Below are positions 17,401-25,316 of a DNA stretch of 40,634 nucleotides, in pieces. The notes beneath the pieces were generated by a model. It made no database searches and had not been told where the DNA came from. It saw only the letters and a program-made list of their open reading frames with translations. Source of the DNA: Flavobacteriales bacterium (GTDB lineage: Bacteria; Bacteroidota; Bacteroidia; Flavobacteriales; Flavobacteriaceae); assembly GCA_024229195.1 (NCBI GenBank), contig JAAESS010000334.1, positions 1 through 40,634 on the forward strand, read 5' to 3'. Numbering within the stretch: the first letter of the stretch is position 1; every line of letters begins with the position of its first letter. The position numbers and the translations under genes were made by a program.

Positions 17401-18449
17401 GTGTTAAGATTTTATCGGTAGCTAAGGCGCTACCAAAATATACAAGAAATACCTCAGAAATTTTACCTTTTCTAAACCTCTGGTTGGAGGGGCAAGAGGA
17501 GCGGTTCAAAAGAAAAGTAATTAAAATATTTGAGAATGCAGCTGTTGATCGCAGGTATTCGATTATGGATGCTGATGAAGTATTTCACAAAACTTCTTTT
17601 GAAGAAAAAAATGATATATACGAGAGAGAATCTATCATTTTAGCTGAGTCATGTGTTAAAAAAGTACTAGAGAAATCATCTCTAAAATCAACTGATATTG
17701 ATTTTTTAATAACAGTGAGTTGCACTGGAATTATGATACCTTCTTTAGACGCCTATTTGATTAACAACCTAGGAATGAAACAGGATGTGGTCAGACTTCC
17801 GGTGACAGAAATGGGTTGTGCTGCGGGTGTTTCAGGTATTATTTATGCTAAAAATTTTCTTAAGGCTAATCCAGGTAAAAGAGCGGCAGTAGTTGCTGTA
17901 GAGTCTCCGACTGCTACATTTCAACTGGAAGATTTTTCTATGGTTAATATTGTAAGCGCTGCCATATTTGGAGATGGTGCCGCAAGCGTGATCTTATCAT
18001 CTTGCCCGGAAGATAATGGGCCTGCGATAGTTGATGAAGCGATGTATCATTTTTATGATGCAGAGCAGATGATGGGGTTTAAGTTGAGAAATTCAGGATT
18101 GCAAATGGTGCTAGATAAATCGGTACCCGAGACCATATCAAATCATTTTCCCGTAATTGTTCATCCGTTTTTGGAAAGAAATGGAATAACGATTGAAGAT
18201 ATTGATCATTTGATTTTTCATCCAGGAGGAAAGAAAATTGTCCAAACCGTTGAGGCCTTGTTTGGTTCATTGGGCAAGAATATAGATGATACCAAAGATG
18301 TGCTCAGAATGTATGGAAATATGTCTAGTGTAACTGTATTGTATGTACTTCAACGATTTATGGAAAGAGATATAAAAACAGGAGAAAAAGGGCTTATGTT
18401 GAGTTTCGGGCCTGGATTTTCTGCTCAAAGAGTTTTATTGGAATGGTAA
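17397..18449 (+). CDS. Type III polyketide synthase (chalcone synthase-like)
   Basis: Chalcone/stilbene-synthase-fold protein of 350 aa with the full catalytic triad: Cys141 in TEMGCAAG, His275 in IFHPGGKKI and Asn308 in YGNMSS. The closing loop SFGPGFSAQ is also present. Type III PKSs extend a starter acyl thioester with malonyl-CoA and cyclise it to resorcinols, pyrones or phloroglucinols without an ACP of their own. I chose ATG 17397, which overlaps the methyltransferase stop, over the in-frame ATG 17376 because MSVKILSVAKALP is the natural N-terminus. The neighbouring mini fatty-acid-synthase genes suggest that a dedicated acyl-ACP supplies the starter, giving a long-chain phenolic or pyrone lipid (inference). 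Confidence 0.93.
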   Translation: MSVKILSVAKALPKYTRNTSEILPFLNLWLEGQEERFKRKVIKIFENAAVDRRYSIMDADEVFHKTSFEEKNDIYERESIILAESCVKKVLEKSSLKSTDIDFLITVSCTGIMIPSLDAYLINNLGMKQDVVRLPVTEMGCAAGVSGIIYAKNFLKANPGKRAAVVAVESPTATFQLEDFSMVNIVSAAIFGDGAASVILSSCPEDNGPAIVDEAMYHFYDAEQMMGFKLRNSGLQMVLDKSVPETISNHFPVIVHPFLERNGITIEDIDHLIFHPGGKKIVQTVEALFGSLGKNIDDTKDVLRMYGNMSSVTVLYVLQRFMERDIKTGEKGLMLSFGPGFSAQRVLLEW

Positions 18450-19237
18450 AAGAATTTGAAAATAATGACTGGGCCTTGATATTGGGAGGCTCCCGAGGTT
18501 TGGGGCTCGCATCTGCCAAGAAACTGGCAAAACACGGTATGAATATTTGTATCATTCATCGTGACAGGAAATCGGATATGCCTGAGATTGAAAACCATTT
18601 TTCTGAGATTCGAGATTGTCAAGTTGCCATGATATCCTTAAACAGAGACTTGTTACGAGCCGAACATAAGAAGGAGATTTTGAATGAGTTGAACATGATC
18701 TTAGGAGACCAAGGAAAAATAAAGTGTCTACTTCACAGTGTAGCAAAAGGTAATTTAAAGCCGATGGCAGAGAGTGATTCTGGCAGTTTGAGTGTTTTAG
18801 ATTTTGAAATTACCATACAGGCCATGGCACTGAGTTTATACGATTGGTTTAAGTCACTTTTTGACAGTAAATTCTTATCAGAAGATTGTAGAGTTATCAG
18901 CTTTACAAGTGAGGGAGGAAGAAAACCTCTAAACAATTATGGGGCTGTATCTGCTGCCAAAGCAAGTTTGGAGGCCATAACCAGAAATATAGCCTTGGAG
19001 TTTGCACCTTATGGGGTAAGAGCAAATTGTATTCAGGCTGGAGTGACCGATACCTTATCCTTGAGAATGATACCGGGTAGTGAAGAGCTTAAGAAACATG
19101 CAATAAAGAGAAACCCTTTTGGTCGACTGACGCATGCAGAAGATGTTGCAAATGCAGTTTATTTATTGTGTCGAAAAGAAGCCTCATGGATCAATGGATG
19201 TATAATTCCGGTAGATGGGGGAGAACATTTAAGATAG
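18443..19237 (+). CDS. Enoyl-ACP reductase-like SDR (FabL/FabI type)
   Basis: SDR of 264 aa with an N-terminal LGGSRGLGLASAKKLAKHG cofactor motif. The active site has Tyr166 and Lys173 separated by six residues (Y-x6-K), not the Y-x3-K of ketoreductases. This spacing is characteristic of enoyl-ACP reductases FabI and FabL, and the C-terminal part (NPFGRLTHAEDVANAV, INGCIIPVDGG) is most FabL-like. It should reduce the trans-2-enoyl-ACP made by the next gene's product. It overlaps the type III PKS gene by 7 bp. A ketoreductase is not present in the cluster, so that step would have to come from housekeeping FabG. Confidence 0.8.
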   Translation: MVKEFENNDWALILGGSRGLGLASAKKLAKHGMNICIIHRDRKSDMPEIENHFSEIRDCQVAMISLNRDLLRAEHKKEILNELNMILGDQGKIKCLLHSVAKGNLKPMAESDSGSLSVLDFEITIQAMALSLYDWFKSLFDSKFLSEDCRVISFTSEGGRKPLNNYGAVSAAKASLEAITRNIALEFAPYGVRANCIQAGVTDTLSLRMIPGSEELKKHAIKRNPFGRLTHAEDVANAVYLLCRKEASWINGCIIPVDGGEHLR

Positions 19238-19238
19238 T

Positions 19239-19670
19239 ATGAAGTCAGAAGAAATTATAAAATATTTGCCTTATAAAGAGCCTTTTTTATTCGTTGATGA
19301 ATTGACGGAGATATCGGAAAGTGGTATTACTGGAAACTATACATTTCCGAGAGAGAGTTTTTTTTACAGAGGTCATTTTAAAGATAATCCCATCACACCT
19401 GGTGTCATTTTAACTGAAGTTATGGCACAAATAGGAGTGGTTTGTTTGGGGATTTTTTTATTGTATCAGGAGCAGCGATCAGAGACACCTAAAATTGCAC
19501 TAACTTCTCATAAAGTTGATTTTTTCCATCCTGTATATCCGGGAGAAAAAATAACAGTCATTTCAGAAAAACAGTATTTTAGATTTAATAAGCTAAAGTG
19601 TTTTGTAAAAGTTTTAAATGAGAAAGAGCAGTTGGTTTGCAGAGGTGAAATTGCAGGAATGTTAACATAA
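19239..19670 (+). CDS. FabZ-like 3-hydroxyacyl-ACP dehydratase
   Basis: Hot-dog-fold protein of 143 aa with the FabZ/FabA active-site stretch RGHFKDNPITPGVILTEVMAQ, giving the catalytic His46 and Glu60. The start YLPYKEPFLFVD matches the FabZ N-terminus (LPHRYPFLLVD-type). It dehydrates 3-hydroxyacyl-ACP to trans-2-enoyl-ACP. It begins one base after the enoyl reductase stop and is followed four bases later by the ketosynthase, so the cluster holds three of the four reactions of a type II fatty-acid elongation cycle. Confidence 0.9.
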   Translation: MKSEEIIKYLPYKEPFLFVDELTEISESGITGNYTFPRESFFYRGHFKDNPITPGVILTEVMAQIGVVCLGIFLLYQEQRSETPKIALTSHKVDFFHPVYPGEKITVISEKQYFRFNKLKCFVKVLNEKEQLVCRGEIAGMLT

Positions 19671-19674
19671 AAGC

Positions 19675-20949
19675 ATGAAAAAAAGAGTTGTCATTACAGG
19701 AATGGGAGTTGTTGCACCAAATGGAGTGGGTGTTCCTGATTTTCTAAATTCTCTTCAAAAGGGAATTTCCGGGATACAATATTACCAGGAATTAAAGGAT
19801 CAAGGTTTTTCATGTTGTATCGGAGGAGTTCCTGATGTATCGGATGAACTTAAAAGAAACTATTTGACAGCATTACAACTCAGAAATTTTAATAGTTCAG
19901 GAATTTTATATGGATGCATGGCAGGGATGGACGCCTGGAAGGATGCCGGTCTCGAAATTAGCGAGGAAACGCCAGTTGATTATGATACAGGAATTTTATT
20001 CGGAGCAGGACAATCAGGTGTTGATAAATTCAGAGAGGCTGTTTATAAACTGGATGCAGGTCTGGTAAGAAGATTGGGCAGCAATACGGTACCACAAACT
20101 ATGTCCAGCGGAATCAGTGCTTATTTGGGAGGCATTCTTGGATGTGGTAATCAGGTAAGTACCAATTCATCGGCATGTACAACGGGAACAGAGGCGGTAT
20201 TGATGGGAGCTGAACGTATTCAAAATGCTAAGGCTAAAAGGATGCTTGTCGGAAGTTGCAGTGATCATGGGACCTATATCTGGGGAGGCTTCGATGCTAT
20301 GCGAGTAATGACTTATAAGCACAATGATAATCCGAAACAGGGTTCAAGACCAATGAGTGCATCTGCATCAGGATTTGTTCCAGGATCAGGTGCAGGCGCA
20401 TTGCTTCTTGAGGACCTTGAGACCGCTAAGAAAAGAGGTGCACATATTTACGCCGAAATCCTTGGAGGGCATATAAATTCGGGTGGTCAACGTAATGGAG
20501 GAACCATGACGGCTCCAAATTCCATTGCAGTTCAGAAATGTATTAAAACGGCTGTAATTGATGCCGGTATCCAGACCTCTGAAATAGATACGATCAACGG
20601 ACATCTCACAGCAACCTCAAAGGATCTTTTGGAAATAAGAAACTGGAAAAATGCCTTAAGTCTTTCAAAAGAAAACTTTCCTTCCATAAATTCGCTTAAG
20701 TCAATGACAGGTCATTGTTTAGCCGCTGCCGGAAGTATAGAATGCGTGGCTTCCGTTTTACAAATTCAGCATGATTTTGTTTTTCCTTCGATCAATTGTC
20801 AGGATTTACATCCTGAAATTAAGGAAGAAATAGGAGATGTTTCAATTCCAAATCAACAAAAAAAGCAACAAGTAAATACTGTGATCAAGGCGAGCTTCGG
20901 GTTTGGAGATGTTAACGCCTGTGTTATTTTTAGAAAATATAAAGATTGA
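19675..20949 (+). CDS. Beta-ketoacyl-ACP synthase, FabF-like
   Basis: Thiolase-fold condensing enzyme of 424 aa. The active-site Cys168 is in NSSACTTGTEA, His310 in NGHLTATSKD, and Lys342/His347 in SLKSMTGHCLAAAGS, so the Cys-His-His machinery is complete. The residue after His310 is Leu where FabF proteins normally have Gly (HGT), a change beside the active site that may reflect an unusual chain or partner. It condenses malonyl-ACP with an acyl primer to build the starter chain. The next gene, an ACP, begins close to its stop. It could also act with the type III PKS partner directly, but no sequence shows that. Confidence 0.92.
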   Translation: MKKRVVITGMGVVAPNGVGVPDFLNSLQKGISGIQYYQELKDQGFSCCIGGVPDVSDELKRNYLTALQLRNFNSSGILYGCMAGMDAWKDAGLEISEETPVDYDTGILFGAGQSGVDKFREAVYKLDAGLVRRLGSNTVPQTMSSGISAYLGGILGCGNQVSTNSSACTTGTEAVLMGAERIQNAKAKRMLVGSCSDHGTYIWGGFDAMRVMTYKHNDNPKQGSRPMSASASGFVPGSGAGALLLEDLETAKKRGAHIYAEILGGHINSGGQRNGGTMTAPNSIAVQKCIKTAVIDAGIQTSEIDTINGHLTATSKDLLEIRNWKNALSLSKENFPSINSLKSMTGHCLAAAGSIECVASVLQIQHDFVFPSINCQDLHPEIKEEIGDVSIPNQQKKQQVNTVIKASFGFGDVNACVIFRKYKD

Positions 20950-20954
20950 AAAAA

Positions 20955-21203
20955 ATGGAAAAAGAAATATTGATTGAAAAATTAAAAGAAGTAGTAAAGC
21001 CCTATGTTCAAGATCAGATTGCTTTTGAAAATCTGAGTGAGAATACTGATTTTATTAACGATCTTAAGGTGAATTCTGCAAACCTTATAGACATTGTACT
21101 CGATGTTGAAGACATGTTCGATATTGAAATAGACAATGAGTCCATGGAACAAATGCTCAATGTGAAAAAAGCCATTGAAATTATTCAGGTAAAAATGAAT
21201 TGA
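20955..21203 (+). CDS. Acyl carrier protein of the cluster
   Basis: Small acidic four-helix protein of 82 aa. The phosphopantetheine attachment serine is Ser41 in LKVNSANLID, where canonical ACPs have DSLD, so this is a divergent, dedicated ACP and not the housekeeping AcpP. The frame begins at TTG 20946, overlapping the ketosynthase stop, but ATG 20955 gives a normal N-terminus. The phosphopantetheinyl transferase that should activate it follows 11 bp downstream. Confidence 0.87.
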   Translation: MEKEILIEKLKEVVKPYVQDQIAFENLSENTDFINDLKVNSANLIDIVLDVEDMFDIEIDNESMEQMLNVKKAIEIIQVKMN

Positions 21204-21214
21204 TATTTTGAGCT

Positions 21215-21787
21215 ATGATTGGTAATGATATAGTGGACTTAAGACTTGCCGAGAAACAAAGTAACTGGAAGCGAAGAGGGTTTCTGGATAAAGTGTTTTC
21301 TCGAGAGGAACAGGCGGTCATTTCCAGTTCCTCAGTACCTGATACTTTGGTCTGGAGACTTTGGTCGATGAAAGAAAGCGCGTACAAGGCTCGGCTGAGA
21401 AGCCAGAAATCGATTCAAATTAATCCTAGGTCTTTTAACTGCCAAATTTTATCAGAGACGGAGGGATTGGTCAAGTATGGTAAAAACAGATATCACACTG
21501 TATCCCAGATCACCAGTGATTTTATTCATACAAGAGCAAGTTTATCGAAATCTGATCTTGGTATTTTTTCAAATGTAATTCATATGGATCAATGTCTCTT
21601 GCAATCAGATCAATTATACAAGGTCCTTATTTCATTTGTAGCAGGTTACAGGTTAGATCTGACAGATTTAGAACTAGTAAAAAATAGTTTAGGTATACCT
21701 GAGTTATTCAGTAAAGGTAAAAGGACACAAGTGCTTTGTTCTCTTAGCCATCATGGTCGATATGGATCTTATCTGACTAAGATCTAA
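21215..21787 (+). CDS. 4'-phosphopantetheinyl transferase superfamily protein
   Basis: Protein of 190 aa with the AcpS/Sfp-superfamily fingerprints GNDIVDL (Asp5, Asp8) and WRLWSMKESAYKA (Lys53, Glu54, Lys58), which bind Mg2+ and coenzyme A. It should transfer the phosphopantetheine arm from CoA to Ser41 of the ACP encoded just upstream. A private transferase is consistent with the non-canonical ACP motif. The active-site motifs are intact; the C-terminal half (SLSHHGRYGSYL) is variable. Last gene of the tightly spaced block; 169 bp separate it from the permease start. Confidence 0.88.
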   Translation: MIGNDIVDLRLAEKQSNWKRRGFLDKVFSREEQAVISSSSVPDTLVWRLWSMKESAYKARLRSQKSIQINPRSFNCQILSETEGLVKYGKNRYHTVSQITSDFIHTRASLSKSDLGIFSNVIHMDQCLLQSDQLYKVLISFVAGYRLDLTDLELVKNSLGIPELFSKGKRTQVLCSLSHHGRYGSYLTKI

Positions 21788-21821
21788 AATGAAATATTTT
21801 GTTGCTTTATACTTTCCTTTG

Positions 21822-21883
21822 GGATACGGTATCCTGAAGAAAATCTATAATTTAATATAAGACCAACTCACTTTTTAATGAGT
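21822..21883. repeat. Two short palindromes between PPTase and permease genes
   Basis: GGATAC-G-GTATCC (21822-21834) is a perfect 6-bp-arm palindrome, and ACTCA-N8-TGAGT (21866-21870 with 21879-21883) a second, T-rich-loop hairpin. They may attenuate or end the biosynthetic transcript, or mark a promoter for the transporter genes. Neither has a T tract after its stem. Confidence 0.35.
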
Positions 21884-21956
21884 GTAATAAAATGATTGAA
21901 ATCATGGTATGTTTGGTTTGTGTTGCCTAACTTTGGTAATAGGAGCATTTGCATGT

Positions 21957-22736
21957 ATGAATTACCGGATTCACATACCTCAAAGTATCAGGTCTTTTCT
22001 TATTGAAGTTGGAGAGCTTTCCTATTTTGCCGGGAGGTTCTTTAAAGAATTATTTTCGAGACCATTTGAAATGAGAGAACTGATGCGTCAGTGTTATCAA
22101 ATGGGTAACAAATCACTTGTTTTAGTTGGCGTTACTGGTTTTATTTTGGGTCTGGTTATGACCCTTCAAACAAGACCGACACTTATGGAGTTCGGAGCAG
22201 AATCCTGGATGCCTTCCATGGTTGGAATATCTATTGTTCGCGAAATTGGCCCAGTGATTATTGCTTTGATATGTGCGGGGAGGATCAGTTCAGGAATTGG
22301 AGCAGAATTAGGTTCCATGCGTGTAACCGAGCAGATAGATGCAATGGAGGTGTCTGGAACCAATCCTTTTAAGTATCTGGTTGTAACCCGTATCCTTGCA
22401 GCCATATTGATGATTCCTTTGTTGATTATTTATGGAGATGCAATTGCTTTATTTGGGTCAGCATTGATTGAAAATTTTAAAGGTGATGTCTCGTTTCTTT
22501 TATTTTTTAATAATGTTTTTGATGCATTGGAATACTCGGATATTAATCCGGCGATTATAAAATCCTTTTTCTTTGGTTTTGCCATTGGACTGGTAGGATG
22601 TTTTAAAGGATATAATTGTGAACGAGGTACAGTAGGCGTGGGAGAGGCCTCTAATTCGGCTGTGGTTTATACATCCATGCTATTGTTTATTATTGACTTT
22701 ATAGCCGTTTTTGTAACAGATATATTTTATAGCTAA
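21957..22736 (+). CDS. MlaE-family ABC transporter permease
   Basis: Membrane protein of 259 aa (MlaE/YrbE family) with about five to six hydrophobic segments. It contains the conserved core IVREIGPVIIALICAGR followed by ISSGIGAELGSMRVTEQIDAMEV, the diagnostic signature of this family. These permeases move phospholipids or related lipids between inner and outer membrane with an ATPase and an MCE-domain protein, both encoded next. The open frame reaches ATG 21909, but that adds an odd hydrophobic Cys-rich stretch; ATG 21957 (MNYRIHIPQSIRSFL) fits family N-termini better. Same strand as the biosynthetic cluster. Confidence 0.9.
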   Translation: MNYRIHIPQSIRSFLIEVGELSYFAGRFFKELFSRPFEMRELMRQCYQMGNKSLVLVGVTGFILGLVMTLQTRPTLMEFGAESWMPSMVGISIVREIGPVIIALICAGRISSGIGAELGSMRVTEQIDAMEVSGTNPFKYLVVTRILAAILMIPLLIIYGDAIALFGSALIENFKGDVSFLLFFNNVFDALEYSDINPAIIKSFFFGFAIGLVGCFKGYNCERGTVGVGEASNSAVVYTSMLLFIIDFIAVFVTDIFYS

Positions 22737-22767
22737 AAAATTGGAAGAAGCAGACAACATAAAAATA

Positions 22768-23481
22768 ATGTTAGAGATTCATGATCTGAAAAAGCATTTT
22801 GGAGAAAATGAAGTGCTTCAAGGATTTCATATGCAATTACGAGAGGGTGAAAATCTTGTAATTATGGGAAAATCTGGATCTGGAAAATCTGTTATGATCA
22901 AGTGTTTAATGGGACTGATGCAGGCGGATTCGGGAGACATACATATTATGGGAAAAACTGTTCTTGAATTAGAACAGGGTGAACTTGATCAGCTGAGAAA
23001 GAAAATTGGATTTCTATTTCAGGGAAGTGCACTTTATGATTCCATGACGGTAAGGGAGAATCTGGAATTTCCTCTCAGAAAGCAGCATATGCCGCAAGAG
23101 GAAAAAGATAAATTGGTGCATCAAGCACTGGAAAGTGTGGGGCTTTTAGATGCAATAGAGCTTGTACCCAATGAACTTTCAGGAGGTATGAAAAGGAGGG
23201 TGGCATTGGCAAGAGCTATTATTCTGCATCCTAAAATTATCATTTATGATGAACCCACTACAGGATTAGATCCGATTACGGCAAAAGAGATCATTGAGTT
23301 GATGAGAGAAATACAAAAGATTTATGGCTCTTCAGCATTGATCATAACGCATGATGTCGATTGTTCAAGGGTAATTGCAGATCGTATGATTCTGCTGATC
23401 GATGGAATAAATTATGCTGAGGGGAGCTTTGAAGAGTTGTCATCCTCAAAAGATAAAAGAATACAGGCCTTTTTTAAATAA
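22768..23481 (+). CDS. MlaF-like ABC transporter ATP-binding protein
   Basis: ABC ATPase of 237 aa: Walker A GKSGSGKS, Q-loop FLFQGSALYDSMTV, signature LSGGMKRRVALARA, Walker B IIIYDEPTTGLD and a switch His in ITHDV. The GSALYDSMTVRENLEFPL stretch is typical of MlaF. The frame can start at TTG 22741, but ATG 22768 gives the standard LEIHDLKKHFGE beginning. It powers the MlaE-type permease encoded just upstream and is followed by the MCE protein after six bases. MlaB, MlaC and MlaA homologues are not seen nearby. Confidence 0.93.
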   Translation: MLEIHDLKKHFGENEVLQGFHMQLREGENLVIMGKSGSGKSVMIKCLMGLMQADSGDIHIMGKTVLELEQGELDQLRKKIGFLFQGSALYDSMTVRENLEFPLRKQHMPQEEKDKLVHQALESVGLLDAIELVPNELSGGMKRRVALARAIILHPKIIIYDEPTTGLDPITAKEIIELMREIQKIYGSSALIITHDVDCSRVIADRMILLIDGINYAEGSFEELSSSKDKRIQAFFK

Positions 23482-23487
23482 TAGATT

Positions 23488-24486
23488 ATGAAAATAACAG
23501 ATTCACAAAAAGCCAGACTAGGATTGTTCGTCATTTTTACCGGACTACTACTGATCATTGCACTATACTTGATTGGCACAAAGCAAAATATATTTGGAGA
23601 TACCTTCAAAATTACCGGTGTATTCAATAATGTCAGCGGACTGAAACTTGGTAATAATGTTAGATATGCCGGTATTAATGTCGGAACGGTCAAGGAGATT
23701 ATGATGGTCGATGATTCGACAATTTGTGTCGATATGATTATAGAAGAAAGTATCAGAAAGCATATGAAAGAAGATGCTTATGCAGTGGTCGGATCAGATG
23801 GATTGGTTGGAAGTATGGTTGTAAATATTTTTCCTGGAGATAGAAAAGGAGAGGTTTTGCACGATGGAGACACGATTATGTCTGTAAGGAAAAAGTCTGG
23901 TAACGATATGATGGCTACTTTGAGTATTACGAATGATAATGCAGCTGAACTCTCTGAGGAACTTTTAAAGATTACCAGAAATATCAATGAAGGAAAAGGA
24001 ACTTTGGGAAGATTGGTGCATGATGAGGATATGGGCGCTGACCTCAAGGAGACCATTGCAAACTTGAAAATTGCCAGCCAGGATGCTTCAAAGGTGATTG
24101 ATGAGATCAAAGATGTGGTGAGTTCGGTTGACACTGAAGATAATCTCTTAAATGTCTTATTGAAAGATTCAGTGGCCGCAAATCAATTCAGATCGATCAT
24201 GGGAAATCTGGAGCAATCAAGTGAAGATATCAACCTGGTTATTCAAAATTTAAATGATGTAATTTTAAGTGTAAAAGAAGGGGAAGGAACGTTCAATTAT
24301 TTAGTTTCTGACACCATATTGGTGCAGGATATCGATGAAACAGTGAAAAATATTAAACAAGGAAGCGTCATGTTAAATGAGAACCTTGAAGCATTAAGAC
24401 ATAATACCTTTTTTAAAGGCTATTTCAAAAAGCAGGAAAAAGCCAGACTCAAGGAAGAAAAGCGACTCAACAAGGAACAGCAGTAA
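23488..24486 (+). CDS. MlaD-like MCE-domain lipid-binding protein
   Basis: Protein of 332 aa with one N-terminal membrane helix (about residues 11-29), then an MCE domain (about 38-118: FNNVSGLKLGNNVRYAGINVG, with GSDGLVGSMVVNIFPG). A long helical, probably coiled-coil, C-terminal part (about 150-300) ends in a charged Lys/Glu tail. MCE proteins form rings or tunnels that carry lipids across the periplasm. The helical extension is longer than in E. coli MlaD and is typical of Bacteroidota MCE proteins. Together with the two preceding genes it makes a complete inner-membrane transport complex. Confidence 0.92.
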   Translation: MKITDSQKARLGLFVIFTGLLLIIALYLIGTKQNIFGDTFKITGVFNNVSGLKLGNNVRYAGINVGTVKEIMMVDDSTICVDMIIEESIRKHMKEDAYAVVGSDGLVGSMVVNIFPGDRKGEVLHDGDTIMSVRKKSGNDMMATLSITNDNAAELSEELLKITRNINEGKGTLGRLVHDEDMGADLKETIANLKIASQDASKVIDEIKDVVSSVDTEDNLLNVLLKDSVAANQFRSIMGNLEQSSEDINLVIQNLNDVILSVKEGEGTFNYLVSDTILVQDIDETVKNIKQGSVMLNENLEALRHNTFFKGYFKKQEKARLKEEKRLNKEQQ

Positions 24487-24515
24487 GCATCTTGAAATAT
24501 AAAAGAAGTGATATT

Positions 24516-25316
24516 ATGAAAGATGATAAGATTAAACTAGGCTTGGTATTATCAGGAGGTGGGGTGAGAGGTATAGCTCATATTGGAGTGATCAAAGCCT
24601 TATCAGAACATGGTATTGAGCCTGATGTGGTATCCGGAACCTCTGCAGGAGCTGTTGTTGGAGCTTTATACTGTAATGGCTTTTCGCCTGAGCAAATGAT
24701 GGATTTTTTTAAACAGATTCCTTTATTTCATATTAATAAGTTTGCATTTAGTAAGCCCGGTTTTATTGATACAGATAAATTCTACTTTGAATTTAAAAAA
24801 CACATTGGTCATGATGACTTTTCAAAGCTCAAAAAGAAATTATTTGTGACAACTGTTGACATGTGCGAAGGTATTTTACATGTATTTGAATCCGGTCAGT
24901 TGATCAAGCCTCTTTTAGCTTCCTCAGCCTTTCCAGGATTGTTTTCCCCTGTAGATATTGATCAAAAATTATTTTCGGATGGCGGAATATTAGATAATTT
25001 TCCCACGGCACCTCTTTTACCTCTTTGCCAAAAAATGATCGGCGTGTATGCAAGTCCTCTAAACAGAATTGAGCCTTACAGATTAAAATATTCTGTCAGT
25101 GTTTTAGAAAGGGCCATCAGAATAAATTATTCCAAGAGGTCACATGCAAAATTTAAGAATTGTTTCTTGATGGTTAATCCATTAGAGTTGGTCGATTTTG
25201 GCTTACTCGATGTTGGAAAGATGGATCGGATCTATCAAATAGGTTATGAATCTGCGAATAAGGCGATCCACAAGCTTGACAATTTAGAGCAAATTCAAAA
25301 CAAGATCAAGAACTGA
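24516..25316 (+). CDS. Patatin-like phospholipase
   Basis: Protein of 266 aa with the patatin acyl-hydrolase signature: oxyanion-hole GGGVRG (residues 14-19), nucleophile Ser43 in GTSAG and the catalytic Asp155 in SDGG. It should hydrolyse acyl esters of phospholipids or related lipids. No signal peptide is visible, so it is probably cytoplasmic or membrane-associated, like RssA-type patatins. The frame begins at TTG 24492 but ATG 24516 is preferred. It follows the MCE gene by 29 bp, suggesting a job in the same lipid pathway. Its last 11 bp overlap the 3' end of the convergent metallophosphoesterase gene. Confidence 0.9.
   Translation: MKDDKIKLGLVLSGGGVRGIAHIGVIKALSEHGIEPDVVSGTSAGAVVGALYCNGFSPEQMMDFFKQIPLFHINKFAFSKPGFIDTDKFYFEFKKHIGHDDFSKLKKKLFVTTVDMCEGILHVFESGQLIKPLLASSAFPGLFSPVDIDQKLFSDGGILDNFPTAPLLPLCQKMIGVYASPLNRIEPYRLKYSVSVLERAIRINYSKRSHAKFKNCFLMVNPLELVDFGLLDVGKMDRIYQIGYESANKAIHKLDNLEQIQNKIKN

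Noticed and set aside
23778-24134. Minus-strand open frame of 118 codons opposite the MCE gene
   Set aside because: Ser/Thr-rich shadow frame with no domain features; the sense gene is complete.
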